Below, piece by piece: positions 9,915-20,274 of a stretch of DNA of 64,000 nucleotides. The DNA is from Odontocerum albicorne. Taxonomy: Eukaryota; Arthropoda; Insecta; Trichoptera; Odontoceridae. Where the stretch lies: the NCBI GenBank assembly GCA_949825065.1, contig OX463849.1, forward strand, positions 33,344,043 to 33,408,042. The letters run 5' to 3'. Both the position numbers and the translations under genes were made by a program. The stretch's first letter is position 1, and the number at the start of each line of letters is the position of its first letter. The notes under the pieces are model-generated. The model was not told the origin of the DNA. It saw nothing but the letters and a program-made list of their open reading frames with translations, and made no database searches.

Positions 9915-10180
9915 AATAAGAATTGTGTTTGTTATGTCTCTTTACCAAGAATACGACGAGAGACAAAAATGGGCAATGTGTGCTATATCTCCTTACCAAT
10001 AATTCGACGATAGGTAAAAATTATCAATGTGTTTGTGATATCTCTTTACCAAGATTACAACGAAAGGCAAAAATTGTCAATGTGTTTGTGATATCTCTTT
10101 ACCAAGATTACAACGAAAGGCAAAAATTGTCAATGTAACATATTTGTTATATACCCTTAACAAGAATACGACGAAAGACA
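9915..10180. repeat. Tandem repeat, about 54 bp x 4-5
   Basis: Units contain TGTGTTTGTGATATCTCTTT, ACCAAGATTACAACGA and AAGGCAAAAATTGTCAATG. The central two are nearly identical, and the outer ones are diverged. The 71-codon ORF across it is a by-product of the repetition. Confidence 0.85.
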
Positions 10181-10349
10181 AAAAGTTAAAATCGTGAGCT
10201 AGAAACTTTTTACTGTAAGACAGTATGATATAATATTTTCAATTAAAGTTTTGCGTTGGCAATGAAAACGGCAAAGTTAACTTTAATAACATAAATAGCA
10301 GTGACGTAACAAAGTATCGTATTATATTGAAATGTATTTGTATAAATAA

Positions 10350-10540
10350 ACTCATGGGTTTATTAGTATATGTAATATTTTTCCATCCAACCAATCAAAA
10401 AGGTGTTACAGAGAATTTAAGGGAAGCCCAGACTTTTAAAATATTAGTAGCTACAGAATTCACTTCCCATAGTACTGAATACAGACGGTGTAATATCAGG
10501 TCGGAAAACAGACGTATTATCAACTAAGCCATGAAGATGG
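10350..10540 (-). repeat. SINE S1, diverged
   Basis: The minus strand shows TGGCTTAGTTGATAATACG (box A), a poor box B, and GGTTGGATGGAAAAATATTA near the 3' end. It ends within the tail block. Confidence 0.65.
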
Positions 10541-10837
10541 TTGTTTAACGCTTTTGAAGTTTATATAAATCTTTTTCAAAGTGCCGACGTTTCAAGAACG
10601 CTGCAGTTATCATCATTATTTGTTGATTATCAACTTTGCTATCTATAGAGATGCATGTATGCGGATTAGCCTATGATGTGAGCGTTATAGTCTGTTTTCA
10701 CTCACAGCCGTAACGTGAACGGCTGGGCCCATCGTAGTTCGCGACCGATTATTATCATGTATTTGATGTCGATAATTTTTTTTTTATCATGGTATACCAT
10801 GGACATTTAAGATAAAAATATTAATCAAGGAATTGCG

Positions 10838-10985
10838 GGTTTGATTCCTATTAGCACGCAGATTTAAGATAATCCAGTCTGGTTTTCACTAAAAGCTTGT
10901 TTAAAATATATTCTATAAAGGATTGCTACATGGCAATAATTTGTACTGTATAAAACGAAAGTGTAATACAATACAACACAATACC
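10838..10985 (+). repeat. SINE S1, 5'-truncated
   Basis: Starts at box B (TTGCGGGTTTGATTCC) and runs through CCAGTCTGGTTTTCACT, GGCAATAA and the tail GTGTAATACAATAC. Confidence 0.75.
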
Positions 10986-11785
10986 TATTTGCATAGACCT
11001 AAAATACAGTAGTACGAGTATAACATTACAATTATTTGACCTTGTATTTAAAGAAACTAATAAAAGTGATCCAAACCTTTATTCAATAAAGTCATCCCCT
11101 GTACGAATGGAGATGCTTTTACTCGGAGTTTTTTTCTTAATCAAGTCCATAGGATTTATCATTGTACGTTATTTATGTCGCAATATTCTGGATATATATT
11201 ATTAAAAAACATCAGAAATAGTATATCGACTCCAACAATCTTGCGAATAGTTAACTTGTTATTGAATATTTAAAGATATAATTGCAACTTTTTTTTAGTG
11301 GTACGAATGAACTGCATTTTATAAATTCAAAACCACACGTTCTAGAGAGCATATTTCATTTCTAAATAACGCGTATACAAGTCATTTATTTGTTATTGCT
11401 TTTCGGGATCCTAGACAACTTTTTAGCATGAATCTTGTTACGCCTCTGATCACAACGTCTGATGGCAAGGAAACTCCCACACTGTGTATGAGTGTGCTTC
11501 CTGCCATGAAGGATATTAGAGTCTGAGGCTTAAGCAAAGCCTGTCTGGAAAGTTACAGCCGTTGTAGGTTCCATGAAAATGCAAAGTGGCGTCATAAACT
11601 ATAAAGTTAATTAAATCGCGGAAGCCGTCCCCAACTTTGTCTATGGTGAACCATCTTGGTATTAACTGTGAACATATATGGCTCCGTTTTTAGAAGAAAA
11701 GTGGTAAGATCAGAATAATTTATAAAATACTAATATAACGTCGTTTCGGAACCAAATATAGACAGTGTATTCGCAACTTTAAATA
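10986..11785. other. Unannotated stretch; slightly GC-richer core 11400-11660
   Basis: No ORF or repeat partner was identified. The core near 11440-11560 (GTTACGCCTCTGATCACAAC) is less AT-rich than its flanks and might be old coding or conserved non-coding DNA. Nothing stronger can be said. Confidence 0.4.
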
Positions 11786-11789
11786 AGAA

Positions 11790-12425
11790 TAATATTTTTT
11801 TCTATCTAGGTGTTCTTATTTCGAGGAATGAAGGATGTGAAGCAATGATCCGACGACGAATTGAAAATGACAAAAGTAGCTATGACAAGTCTGACAATAT
11901 GTACTAACCGGTCTATACTCTGAATAACTAAAATCCGTCTGGTTAATTCCCTAGTATTCTCCATAGAACTATATGAAGTAGACAATGAGAAAGAAACATG
12001 ATAGATGCCTCCGAGATGTAGTGCTGGAGGTGGATGCTCTATATCTCATGAACCACAAGACGCATCAATGTCCCCATCATCCAAGAATTGAAAAATATTT
12101 CCTTTCTTTGGCGAAAGACTTTCAACAATAATCAGAAAAATAATCCTAACGTAATTTGGGCATGTCGCTGGAAATAATGATGAAAGTCTAGAGAAGTTAG
12201 TGATCACGAGGATACTTGAGGGAATGCGAACAAGAGGAAGGTGTCTAATGAGATGAACAGATCAAATAAATGAGTTAACAGGATTTTCTTTAAACACTCG
12301 TTCCAAATGGCTTAGGACCGGGAGGGATGGAATCAGATGGTGTGCCGAGTTTGAGAAATAGCAGAGAACCACGACAATCATCATTGAACATACAATGAAG
12401 AAGCAGAAGATAAATAAGTCTAAGT
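11790..12425 (+). pseudogene. LINE family B C-terminal region, degenerate
   Basis: Reading across frames: FLGVLISRNEGC near 11808, 'RRRIEN', 'LVNSLVFSIELYG', a 'CWRWM' segment near 12024, then TTRRINVPIIQELK, FGHVAGNN (from 12158), 'RTRGRCLMR' and 'DRNGWNQMV'-like. This is the usual 'WCWRRML..(P/S)W..rrtN.siL.eL.i...L...c...I..FGHi.R...d.LE' tail of a common insect LINE group. Multiple stops and frameshifts are present. Same family as 17320-17715 (-) and 27225-27460 (+). Confidence 0.75.
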
Positions 12426-12589
12426 GAAATAAGGTCCTAACGTTTAATAAAAACCGAAATAAATAAATCAGTAATCAGATAACCATTTTCCACATATATT
12501 GGTTATGTTTGAAGATATGTTTCGACTATTACGGCCTAGTAATGCAGCGGAATGATTAGTCCGATAGGGTTTGATAAAAAAACTGTTAT

Positions 12590-12748
12590 AATATGTTATA
12601 TTATTTATAGTTAAGGCATTCACATTGTGGAGGTTTAAAGACATCGTAATTTGTTTTTATCAAACACTGTTTATTCTACTTTTTTGTAACGGTATAACTC
12701 TACCGGTTTCAAGACTTTCCCCTCATCATCAGGGGGAAAAATTCGAAG
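12590..12748 (-). mobile_element. PLE terminal repeat, inverted relative to the adjacent PLE body
   Basis: Same terminal sequence as 9130-9315, in minus orientation, directly upstream of the plus-strand PLE body. An inverted terminal repeat at the 5' end is a recognised arrangement of Penelope-like insertions. Confidence 0.7.
12698..12735 (-). ncRNA. Hammerhead-like motif, weakened stems
   Basis: Core CTGATGA, GAAACCGGTA and GTA triplet are kept. Stem II is reduced (GAGGG/GTCTT), and stem I has one mismatch (CCC against GAG). Likely poorly active or inactive. Confidence 0.5.
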
Positions 12749-12854
12749 TCACATAAAGCCAGCTTTTTACACTAATTTTAATCTCCGGAAACTCTTATTT
12801 AACGGGGAAGGCAAAATGGAATACTTAGCAGCAGTGATGTGTGTATAAACTTTT

Positions 12855-13193
12855 ATGCGCTGTGATACTTTCTATATAGGAAAGACAGGAAGATCTTTTG
12901 AAAAGAGATTTCGTGAACTCAAATCCGCCTTAACATATACTCTAATTTATTCTGAAATGACTAATCATTATAACCGTGAAAACCACACATTTTCTATCGA
13001 TGATGCTAAATTCTTACGTATCAGTAGTAACGAAAATAAATTGAACAGATTAGAGGCCTTAGAAATTTCTAAGTCAGTGCATCGAGGTGAACATCTGGCA
13101 AACACATATATCCCAAGAATCTCTCCGCTGCTCGCCGATATTGTATCATCCCTCCCTCCACCCCCAGTCCTCAACCCGAATGTTTACCGTTAG
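12855..13193 (+). pseudogene. GIY-YIG endonuclease domain of a Penelope-like element (C-terminal fragment)
   Basis: In the intact element this domain nicks target DNA and is fused behind a telomerase-related reverse transcriptase. The 112-codon frame has CDTFYIGKTGRSFEKRFREL (YIG half plus the conserved Arg), MTNHYNRENHTFSIDDAKFL, and NRLEALEISK, where the Glu of LEALE is the expected metal-binding residue. The GIY half that should precede CDTFYIG is not open: a stop lies just upstream (TGTGTATAAAC, about 12840). The Met at 12855 is therefore probably just an internal Met. A Pro-rich tail (SSLPPPPVLNPN) ends it. It is dead as an element but well preserved in this domain. Confidence 0.85.
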
Positions 13194-13243
13194 AAGCGTG
13201 TATCTCGGTACCAGTTCGAAAAGAATTAAGTCTTGTTTGTGCT

Positions 13244-13281
13244 CCCCTGATGATGATGTGAAAGCCTTGAAATCGGTAGGG
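13244..13281 (+). ncRNA. Hammerhead-like motif at PLE 3' end, stem II degraded
   Basis: Has CCC/GGG stem I, CTGATGA, GAAATCGGTA and the GTA triplet. Stem II is disrupted (GATGT against GCCTT), and stem III keeps a wobble pair (ATCGGT). Confidence 0.5.
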
Positions 13282-13489
13282 TTATAACGTTACAAAAAAG
13301 TGGAATAAAAAGAGTTTGATAAAAATAAATTAGAAACTGTAATAAGTTAAATATTTTGGTTTGAAGATTTTTTAACTCAGTACTTAAACTGAAAAGATTG
13401 ATTTAAAAATGCTTTAACATAGAATACTATTTTTGGTAGCACTCCTAAAAGCATTGAGGTGTAAGTAACCGGGGCATTTGGACCAAATT

Positions 13490-13675
13490 AAGTAGCGATG
13501 AGAGTGTACAACCAAACATCAATACGCAAAAGACTTGTTGGAATACCATGGCTTCGATGACATGATGACTTGATGAAGGACCTAGAAAACTTGGAAATCG
13601 TCCAATAGAAGGTACTTATAGGAAATAGCCTGGAGAGGAGTAATTTATAAACCTAAAGACATTATGCAACTGATT
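13490..13675 (+). pseudogene. LINE family G C-terminal scrap
   Basis: A broken reading gives 'RKRLVGIPWL', DDLMKDLENLEI and 'NSLERSNL.TKDIMQL'. It resembles the LINE ending 'RGRP..RW.DDv..DL..L.i..W...A.dR..Wr.vi..aK'. Only one copy is seen here. Clade not assigned. Confidence 0.55.
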
Positions 13676-13683
13676 ATAAATAT

Positions 13684-13885
13684 ATTGTTTATAGTTAAGG
13701 CATTAACATTGTGGAGGTTCAAGGACATTGTCATTTGTTTTATCATTATTTTATTATTCCACATTTTGTAACGGTATAGCCCCACCGGTTTCAAGGCTTT
13801 CACCTCATCCTCAGATGAAAGCCTTTAAACCGGTAGGGTTATACCGTTACAAAAAGTGGAATAAACAGTGTTTGATAAAACAAAT
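13684..13885. mobile_element. Two PLE ends joined head to head
   Basis: A minus-strand terminal repeat (13684-13814, ending CCGGTTTCAAGGCTTTCACC) abuts a plus-strand, 5'-truncated one (from GATGAAAGCC, about 13814, to GTTTGATAAAACAAATTA). The junction gives an imperfect palindrome. Each half lost part of its ribozyme: the left copy has G at H17 and no stem I, and the right copy lacks the CTGA part and has TAAA for GAAA. Confidence 0.75.
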
Positions 13886-14269
13886 TAAAATAATTATAAA
13901 TATTTTCAAACCAGTTGTAAATAATATTTTTCTATTGGAAAGCACTTATACAATTTATTTTTTTGAAATTTTAGTTACACTGCTTTTACTTTAAGCACTT
14001 AACTGTAAGGAAAAGTAAAGTTATAGTCAATTTAACTTTTGTCTTATGGTTTTAATATGAATAATGGATATTATACACAATGCGGTTATTTTCATTATCA
14101 AGAGCATATAATTTTCAAACTTTCAAAAGAAAAAAACTCATTTAATTTCATTAAACTCATTTAAGTCATTATTATAAAGGATAACTTTTCAAAACAGTTT
14201 TAAATAATGACAACTTATTATTTAGTACAAACCATAGCGCCATTTCGTCTCGTCCACATCCATACATGC

Positions 14270-14488
14270 TCACATGTTTCTCATACTTCTTACCTTTCCC
14301 TCAGTCAAAATTTCTCTGACTATCTTTATCCATTCTTAGTTCGGTCTTTCTTTTCCTCGCCCTCCATTAATTTCAATGTTTCGTAAGTATTTCGCAATTC
14401 ATTCTCTAAATGTGACCAAACCATTTTAAGATTCCTTTCATTATTGTAATTATAACATTTATCCCATAGAAACAGTTATCCTTTATAC
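14270..14488 (-). pseudogene. LINE family A (divergent subfamily) C-terminal fragment
   Basis: The minus strand resembles the family A ending: AAATGGTTTGGTCACATTTA (W-F-G-H), then an arginine-rich part and 'ILTEGKVRSMRN'-like text near 14320-14280. It is close to the fragments at 54040-54780. Confidence 0.55.
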
Positions 14489-14489
14489 G

Positions 14490-14772
14490 ATCATTTTTTA
14501 CTCTGTGATACCAGATGAAATTTTCCATATCATTTTTACTCTGTGATACCAGATGAAATGTTCCATATCATTTTTACTCTGTGATACCAGATGAAATGTT
14601 CCATATCATTTTTACTCTGTGATACCAGATGAAATGTTCCATATCATTTTTACTCTGTGATACCAGATGAAATGTTCCATATCATTTTTACTCTGTGATA
14701 CCAGATGAAATGTTCCATATCATTTTTACTCTGTGATACCAGATGAAATGTTCCATATCATTTTTTACTAAT
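14490..14772. repeat. Tandem repeat, 38 bp x 7
   Basis: CTCTGTGATACCAGATGAAA recurs at 14501, 14539, 14577, 14615, 14653, 14691 and 14729, exactly 38 bp apart. Units are nearly identical (one early unit has TTTTCC for TGTTCC), so expansion is recent. It abuts a LINE A fragment. There are no spacers, so it is not a CRISPR. Confidence 0.97.
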
Positions 14773-14945
14773 CTATTTTAATGCCAAACAAGAAAAAAAC
14801 GAGATTTTATCATTAAAACTATTTTTATTGAACATGATATTAGTCGAAATGAGTATTTTACATCGAATCAAATATTAAATTACTGTCAAATCCAAGAACT
14901 AATTAGAAAAAATGTCCATCAGCCCTGCCTACTTACGACAATTTG

Positions 14946-15107
14946 TCAGATTCCTGACCACATAGTATACAACTGCAGTATCAATTTTCCAGGCTGTCGC
15001 CGTCTGATTTTCGGAAATTCTTTAACATCGATAAAATCTATATTTCTGTCCGAATCAAGCACCATTTTGTCAAACGTGACAGGTACCTCGTAAGGGAGAA
15101 ACGACAT
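14946..15107 (-). CDS. Coding-like ORF of 53 aa, possible terminal exon, unrecognised
   Basis: From the Met at 15107 the minus strand reads MSFLPYEVPVTFDKMVLDSD, then FIDVKEFPKIRRRQPGK and ends LQLYTMWSGI before TGA. The frame is open up to 15128 (VVRPRR precedes the Met). The mixed charged/hydrophobic composition and balanced codons differ from the AT-biased noise around it. It is not a LINE motif I know, and no second copy occurs here. A GTAAGT donor-like word (about 14931-14936) lies just past the stop. It could be an exon of an unseen host gene or a captured fragment. Confidence 0.35.
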   Translation of the reverse strand: MSFLPYEVPVTFDKMVLDSDRNIDFIDVKEFPKIRRRQPGKLILQLYTMWSGI

Positions 15108-15354
15108 TCTTCTGGGACGGACCACATTCTATATACTCGTACATTTTATCTAAAGCCCTTTACATAAATTTAATAAAAAGGGAAGTGTTTTCTTTAAGCT
15201 GTTAAAATAACTCAAATTTATACAGTAATTGGGTTTTTACTTTGTGGCTCATATTAGCTAACTAGTAAATAAATTCTAAAATGTTATCGAGATCCATTTT
15301 TTGTTTCACAACCTTTGGTAAACGAATCAAATTTGAAAAAATAAAAGATTTTTG

Positions 15355-15760
15355 AAAACGACAAATATACATACCATCACGCCAGTTTCCTGTCACAGTA
15401 AAATGAAAGAACATTTTCTTTTTGTTCGTAGAAAAATATCTCAATTCAAAGCAGGATGATTTATTAAACCTTTTAAAGATATTTTATTTCTAAATTCATA
15501 CAGAAAAACTTAACGAAATTATACGTACATTCACGGCACGATTTCCATCGTGAGTTTTTTGACTCGTTTACACAATCTAGTGTAAAGCAATACTCCTCAG
15601 GTCCGTCTATCCTTCTTTCATCTCTTTCATCATTCAGACATTTCCTTCATCTCCTCCAAATCCATACATCTTATATAATTTCTTTTAATCTTACTCCCTG
15701 CTTTTCCTTTTTTCAAAATGTCATTAACTTGGTCATATCATACTTTTTTCAGTCATTTTC
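15355..15760 (-). pseudogene. LINE family A fragments, discontinuous
   Basis: 15365-15395 matches the family A 3' end (ACCATCACGCCAGTTTCC on +). 15595-15760 matches the 'KVWLDQVNDILKEGN'-type region (AAAATGTCATTAACTTGGTC on +). The middle is diverged or deleted. Confidence 0.5.
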
Positions 15761-15761
15761 T

Positions 15762-16480
15762 GCCACCTGAAATGTTCAAAATAAAAAAGATTACTATTCA
15801 TAAATTTCTGTTGAAGGTTTCTTTTTTTAACTATTTGTTGAAAATTAAAAACAGTGCAAACTATTTTCCTTATAAACTGACAAGAACTTAACGTGTTTCT
15901 TTCCATTTTGTTAGTTATGCGGTTTGAGCCCAGTTTAATTATTTTAAAATATATATTGATACATAAACAAATCTCTTGATGTAAATCGCTTGAAAGCATG
16001 TTGGTTGCCAACTTGAGAGCATCCTTGTTATTGAAGTGCTCACCTCTTCAGAACTAGAAACTAAAATGTCTGCTCAGACCTCCTTAGAGATATAATGAAG
16101 TGATCCTACTGTCTAGCGAATGATTTTTATTTCGTCAAGTATTTTTTCCTTTTGCTTTTCTCATTTTCATTTGATATTTGACAACTTAAGGGTGTTGTAT
16201 GCAATGTAATATATGTAAATGTTTTTTTTTAAATTCTTCTACCTATATAAAAACTAGAAAACCTATCCAAATTCTGCAATATAACTATACACTAACTTAA
16301 AGCTTATTTCTTACATGTATATTTTTATTTCTATCTCCCCTAATATTCAAGTGTGTTTGTGTTATTTTTTAATTGTTAAATATTATTTTTCTACGTATAT
16401 GCATTTCTACTATATTTTCAAATGTATGGCTTGAGTCGTAGTAAACTACCTTGAAGAAATGCTTCATAAACATATAATTA
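15762..16480. other. AT-rich stretch, nothing recognised
   Basis: The small minus-strand ORF at 15733-16011 carries no known motif. No RNA gene or element boundary is seen. Confidence 0.45.
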
Positions 16481-16487
16481 ACAGGGT

Positions 16488-16720
16488 TCTAGTCTGGTAA
16501 AAGGGTTCATCTGTTAATGATGTACGCATGCGTTAGACGTGTGTAAGTATTGTTACTCATTGGTGTATTGAAGTAATGCCAACATGTTTAATAACCAATC
16601 GCAAGTTCTGTGCCCATCCGAGTGATTCTGAGCCCGAAAGCTGAAGTAAAAGGGTCAAATACACTGTTGCCTCCCAGCAACGCTCTTCAGTATGTCTGCT
16701 TTAACAATTCAAATATACTG
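16488..16720 (+). repeat. SINE S3, 5'-truncated and diverged
   Basis: Matches the body and 3' part of S3: CTAGTCTGGTAAAAGGGTTC, GTGTGTAAGTATTGTTAC, GCAAGTTCTGTGCCCAT and AGCAACGCTCTTCAGTATG. The tRNA-like head is missing. Confidence 0.55.
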
Positions 16721-17042
16721 AAGAAAACGATACAAATTAATTGATCATATTATTCGTAACAAATTTACTTTTATTAACATTCATTTTTATTGAATTCAAC
16801 AAAAGATTCTCGGCAACTGACGATCTTCACATGGAAATATTTTTGTAACGACGAAAAAAAATAAATCAAAAATAAAAATAAAACATCGAACCTTAACAAC
16901 ATTTGGGAGTGTCATCAATTAATGTTATCTCTTCTGAGATATCTTGGTCCGCGTCCGCAGTCGGCGGATGCTGTGTACCACATTAGTCCTCCTCGACTGT
17001 CCCACAGATTAATTGTTGGGTAATTGTGATGGCTCATAAGGC

Positions 17043-17190
17043 TGCCTGGCTATTAATAAGCCTTTATTTTATGGGTTCTTGTGAACGATGTTGGAACAAC
17101 ATTTATATTGGGAGGCAATTAAAAAATCTGTAGGAATGTTATCGATTTCCTGGTAGACAAAGGAATAACAGGCTGTTTAAAATATGGCCA
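17043..17190. repeat. Dispersed direct repeat, copy 1 (partner 18848-19005)
   Basis: The two stretches share 'TTTATTTTATGG.TTCTT', GAGAAGCAATTAAAAA-type sequence, and ATTTCCTGGTARACAA in the same order. Element class unknown. Confidence 0.6.
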
Positions 17191-17319
17191 CTTGTATTTT
17201 TAATAACCTATCAACAAACATGGGTCAGTTTTTGTGATCAAAGGTGATAGCGAGTACTTATACCAAGGCATAAAATGAACACTTAAGAGACTATGTTCAT
17301 CTTCATCGCATGCTCAATG

Positions 17320-17715
17320 CTGAGTGTCGCAGTCTTCTGTTTATCTGGAATTTGGTGTACAATCTATCTTCATCGTTTCCAGTAATGGGCCATATTGAAA
17401 ACAATGTTTCAAGAGGATCCTGTAACTCCTTTACTAATCATAACTCCTTTTTTTGGTCAATCCGCCATATGAGGATCCGTACTTCCTCAGGTTTTCGTTC
17501 AATTATACCAGTGATCACCAGCTTGTCATAACTTTCTTTGCCCTTTCTGGCAACATATCCAAAGTATATTAGGAACCTTTCCTATATGTAACATTGTAAA
17601 AAGTATTTTGGTAGTGGCTCATTCGTGAATGGCAGAGAAATTGATGTGCTTTGCGATCCACGGGATGGGCAGCATCCACCTCCACATATCGAAGGCTGAG
17701 CCAGGCCAAAACGAG
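17320..17715 (-). pseudogene. LINE family B C-terminal region, degenerate
   Basis: The minus strand reads WRWMLPIPWIAKHINF near 17695-17640, then an 'ILFTMLHIGKVPNILWICCQ' stretch with a 'DKLVITG'-type region near 17510. It is the same family as 11790-12425. The 73-codon plus-strand ORF at 17310-17531 is antisense to this and is not a gene. Confidence 0.65.
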
Positions 17716-17814
17716 AAGCAGATGATTTTTTCCAGTTTTTCATCCGCGAATTCTTAGTGGTATGTCATGTTTAGCCATTAAAAAACTACTGGAAATAAAA
17801 ATACATTGGAAGTG

Positions 17815-17975
17815 ACTACCTCCGTGACTTAGTTGATAATTTGCCTGTCTTACCCAGGGGTTCTGAATTCGATACCCATTGGTACATAAAAAAATATTGC
17901 AGTTTGGTTTCACAGGGTCCCTTTTTTAAATTCTAATTTGCTAGAAGAGATTGTCACAAAAGTGTAATCCAATAC
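17815..17975 (+). repeat. SINE S1, internally deleted
   Basis: Has CCTCCGTGACTTAGTTGATA (box A region), a mutated box B (GAATTCGATACCC), GCAGTTTGGTTTCAC and the tail GTGTAATCCAATACAATAG. The GGTTGGTTGG part is eroded. Confidence 0.7.
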
Positions 17976-18044
17976 AATAGTATTGCTTGTGAGAGGCTGG
18001 TGTGTAAAAATCATCTAGTTCTTTAATTCCGTGTCATAAGATTC

Positions 18045-18330
18045 CTTAATGTCTCATGGCAGCCTCTGATGTCTAGATGGTGAAACGTTTGACTTCCAAC
18101 TTGTGGTTTTGGGTTTGATTCCCAGAAAAATAAAAAAAGTGTACCATTCCGGTAAGAGTTCACCTGGTAACCATACTCGCGTGAAATTCGGGTGCGAGTG
18201 TTACCTATTTACGTCTAGTAGAATTATCAAACATGTACGATAACGAACTTCGAGTTCCGTGCATATTCCAGTGGTTCTTAACCTGGAGACTCGATCAATG
18301 AGGCTGAAAAGAATTTTATTTTCCTGCCAC
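18045..18330 (+). repeat. SINE S3, near full length but diverged
   Basis: tRNA-like head GCAGCCTCTGATGTCTAGATGG, simplified box B GGGTTTGATTCCC, then ATTCCGGTAAGAGTTCACCTG, GTGCGAGTGTTACC, and the GTGGTTCTTAACCTGGAGAC region shared with other S3 copies. The 3' end is indistinct. Confidence 0.65.
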
Positions 18331-18847
18331 GTTCTTTAATATGGCATATTCGGTAAATCGTTGAAAACGTTGCGCAGAATATGCAAAAAAAAACAAATAA
18401 TGATACCAGGATGGAATGCTGAAGGACAGAAGCTCCAGTGTTCAAGATAAAGAAAAGATCATTGAGATGTATCGGTTACACCGTAAAAGGGAATGGGGAA
18501 AAATTTAAAACTGTATATACGAGTAGTTCAGAAGGAACAAGAATTTTGAGAAGACTGAATGAAGAAGGATATATTGATTGAGATGTATGAACGTGACAGA
18601 AGCAAAACACGTATGCCAGGATATAATGAGGAGTAAATCTGCTGTATCTACCTTCCACAAGAAGAACATGGCGTGTTGGTGCTGATTATATGAAGCGTTT
18701 ATAATAAGTATATACAAGTAAAGGCTTTATATTATGATAATATTATGGTGTATGGACATGGCAGAACATTACTTATGTCCTAGAATAAAGTAGAGATTTA
18801 TTCTCATTGCTTTCCCTGATAGATACCTGGTGTGATACTGATGATGT

Positions 18848-19005
18848 ATAAGGCTATATTTTATGGTTTCTTAAAAAACTGTCAAAACAATACTCGTGAG
18901 TGAGTATGTATTGAGAAGCAATTAAAAACCTGTCAAAATTTTATCAATTTCCTGGTAAACAATGTTGTTGACAATGAATGAAAATTTAGACAGCTGTTTT
19001 TAAAA
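18848..19005. repeat. Dispersed direct repeat, copy 2 (partner 17043-17190)
   Basis: See the partner; this copy carries AAGCAATTAAAAACCTGTCA and TTTCCTGGTAAACAATG. Confidence 0.6.
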
Positions 19006-19239
19006 TAAAACAATAATCTTATTCATAATACGTGATCCGTTTGAAGAATTTTTATATTGGCCCATTCAAACAGAATAATACTTAAGAACAGCGGTTTTCC
19101 AACTTTTTGACTTCACGGCGTCAAGCCCTAAAAAAATACTTATCAATGTGTGGGATAAGTGAGCCTATTGTTCACTACATTCAAACTTAACACAGTTACC
19201 CTAATTTCCTATTTCATGTCGCGTTTTGAACGATATTAG

Positions 19240-19335
19240 GTTTTTATTGTACCTATTGCCGAATTATTATACCTATTGCCGAATTATTAAACATATTGCC
19301 GAATTTTTATAACTATATTTATTACACATATTGCC
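19240..19335. repeat. Short tandem repeat, about 20-24 bp x 4
   Basis: CTATTGCCGAATTATTATAC-type units recur four times with small changes. Confidence 0.8.
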
Positions 19336-20270
19336 GCACCCCACGTCCCCCGATCTGCAACGGTGGGTGCCAAATTGTGCAAGGAGCACATGTATAAGTA
19401 TTTAATTATTAATTCCTTGTATTTATCTATTTAAAATAGATATCTTAAAAAATAACACCATTACCTCCCGCCTCCATTTTCATAGTACATTATAATATAA
19501 AATATCTACATTTATGTACATATCCCTATCTTATGTACTCGTACATATAAATGCGTGTGACATATAAAAATATACCATATAAAAATATACCGTGCATGTA
19601 TTTTTATAACATTAATATATGTAAAAAATCCATCCATTCCTCTCTACTACCACGTTTTTTTTCTAACAACTACGTTTTTTTTCTCCTAACAACCCCAATC
19701 AAATATCCATAAAATATACCACGTCCGTCTCACAAGTCCGATAAAAGAGTTCAGTGTCCCAAAGTCGGGCCGATACTCCGAGCACAAATCATGAACAGAG
19801 GATTTTTTTTTCAGAAGAAAATGTACAAAAGTACTGATTATTGAAATGATTGAATGGGATATTTAAAATTAATCACTGGACAAAAAAAACACTTAATTTA
19901 CTTCCGCTGTATTTTTTAAGGATATACATACACTATGATGTCTCCACCTCGTGTGAGTTAGATAAACTAAATAATGTTACTAACACTATGATTAAACTAA
20001 ATGTTATCTGTGTTTTTTAGACAATAGAGTAAGAAATGGATAACACAATAAATTTATTTGATTATTAATGAGATTTAGTTTCATTGCTATATGGATTTTC
20101 AAACTATAGTGTAACATATAGTATAATTTAATGAACTTGCCTCAGGATGACACAGTGCATGTTGAAGTTCTTATGATAATATGCTATAAATATAATATAG
20201 TATGTAGAAGTAAATCAAGAGGTTCTTTCTTTTATGGTTAATTAATTATGAATTTCCACAAAGTTAAGTC
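19336..20270. other. AT-rich stretch, nothing recognised
   Basis: Contains a short internal repeat ATATAAAAATATACC (19560-19595) and no gene. Confidence 0.45.
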
Positions 20271-20274
20271 CGAA

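Larger units (their letters stand above)
12790..13340 (+). mobile_element. Penelope-like element, 5'-truncated, with GIY-YIG ORF and 3' terminal repeat
   Basis: Holds the C-terminal endonuclease ORF (12855-13193), then a 3' untranslated part that includes the hammerhead-like motif and the GTTTGATAAAAATAAATT tail. The reverse transcriptase domain is missing, so this is a 5'-truncated copy. A second truncated copy of the same 3' part is at 57194-57482. Confidence 0.85.

Noticed and set aside
9923..10138. 71-codon ORF with repeated phrases
   Set aside because: Pure translation of the 54 bp tandem repeat; repetition without stops explains the open frame.
10706..10726. Small hairpin CAGCCGT..ACGGCTG
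   Set aside because: A 7 bp stem is expected by chance several times in 64 kb; no flanking T-run or conserved context.
13812..13850. Plus-strand hammerhead in the right half of the head-to-head PLE
   Set aside because: It lacks the CTGA half of the core and has TAAA in place of GAAA; it cannot form the catalytic core.
13728..13994. 88-codon plus-strand ORF
   Set aside because: Runs through the head-to-head PLE termini; no conserved protein.
14490..14772. Possible CRISPR-like array
   Set aside because: Direct tandem units with no unique spacers, in eukaryotic-type DNA. The same applies to the arrays at 24219, 53508, 58611 and 61138.
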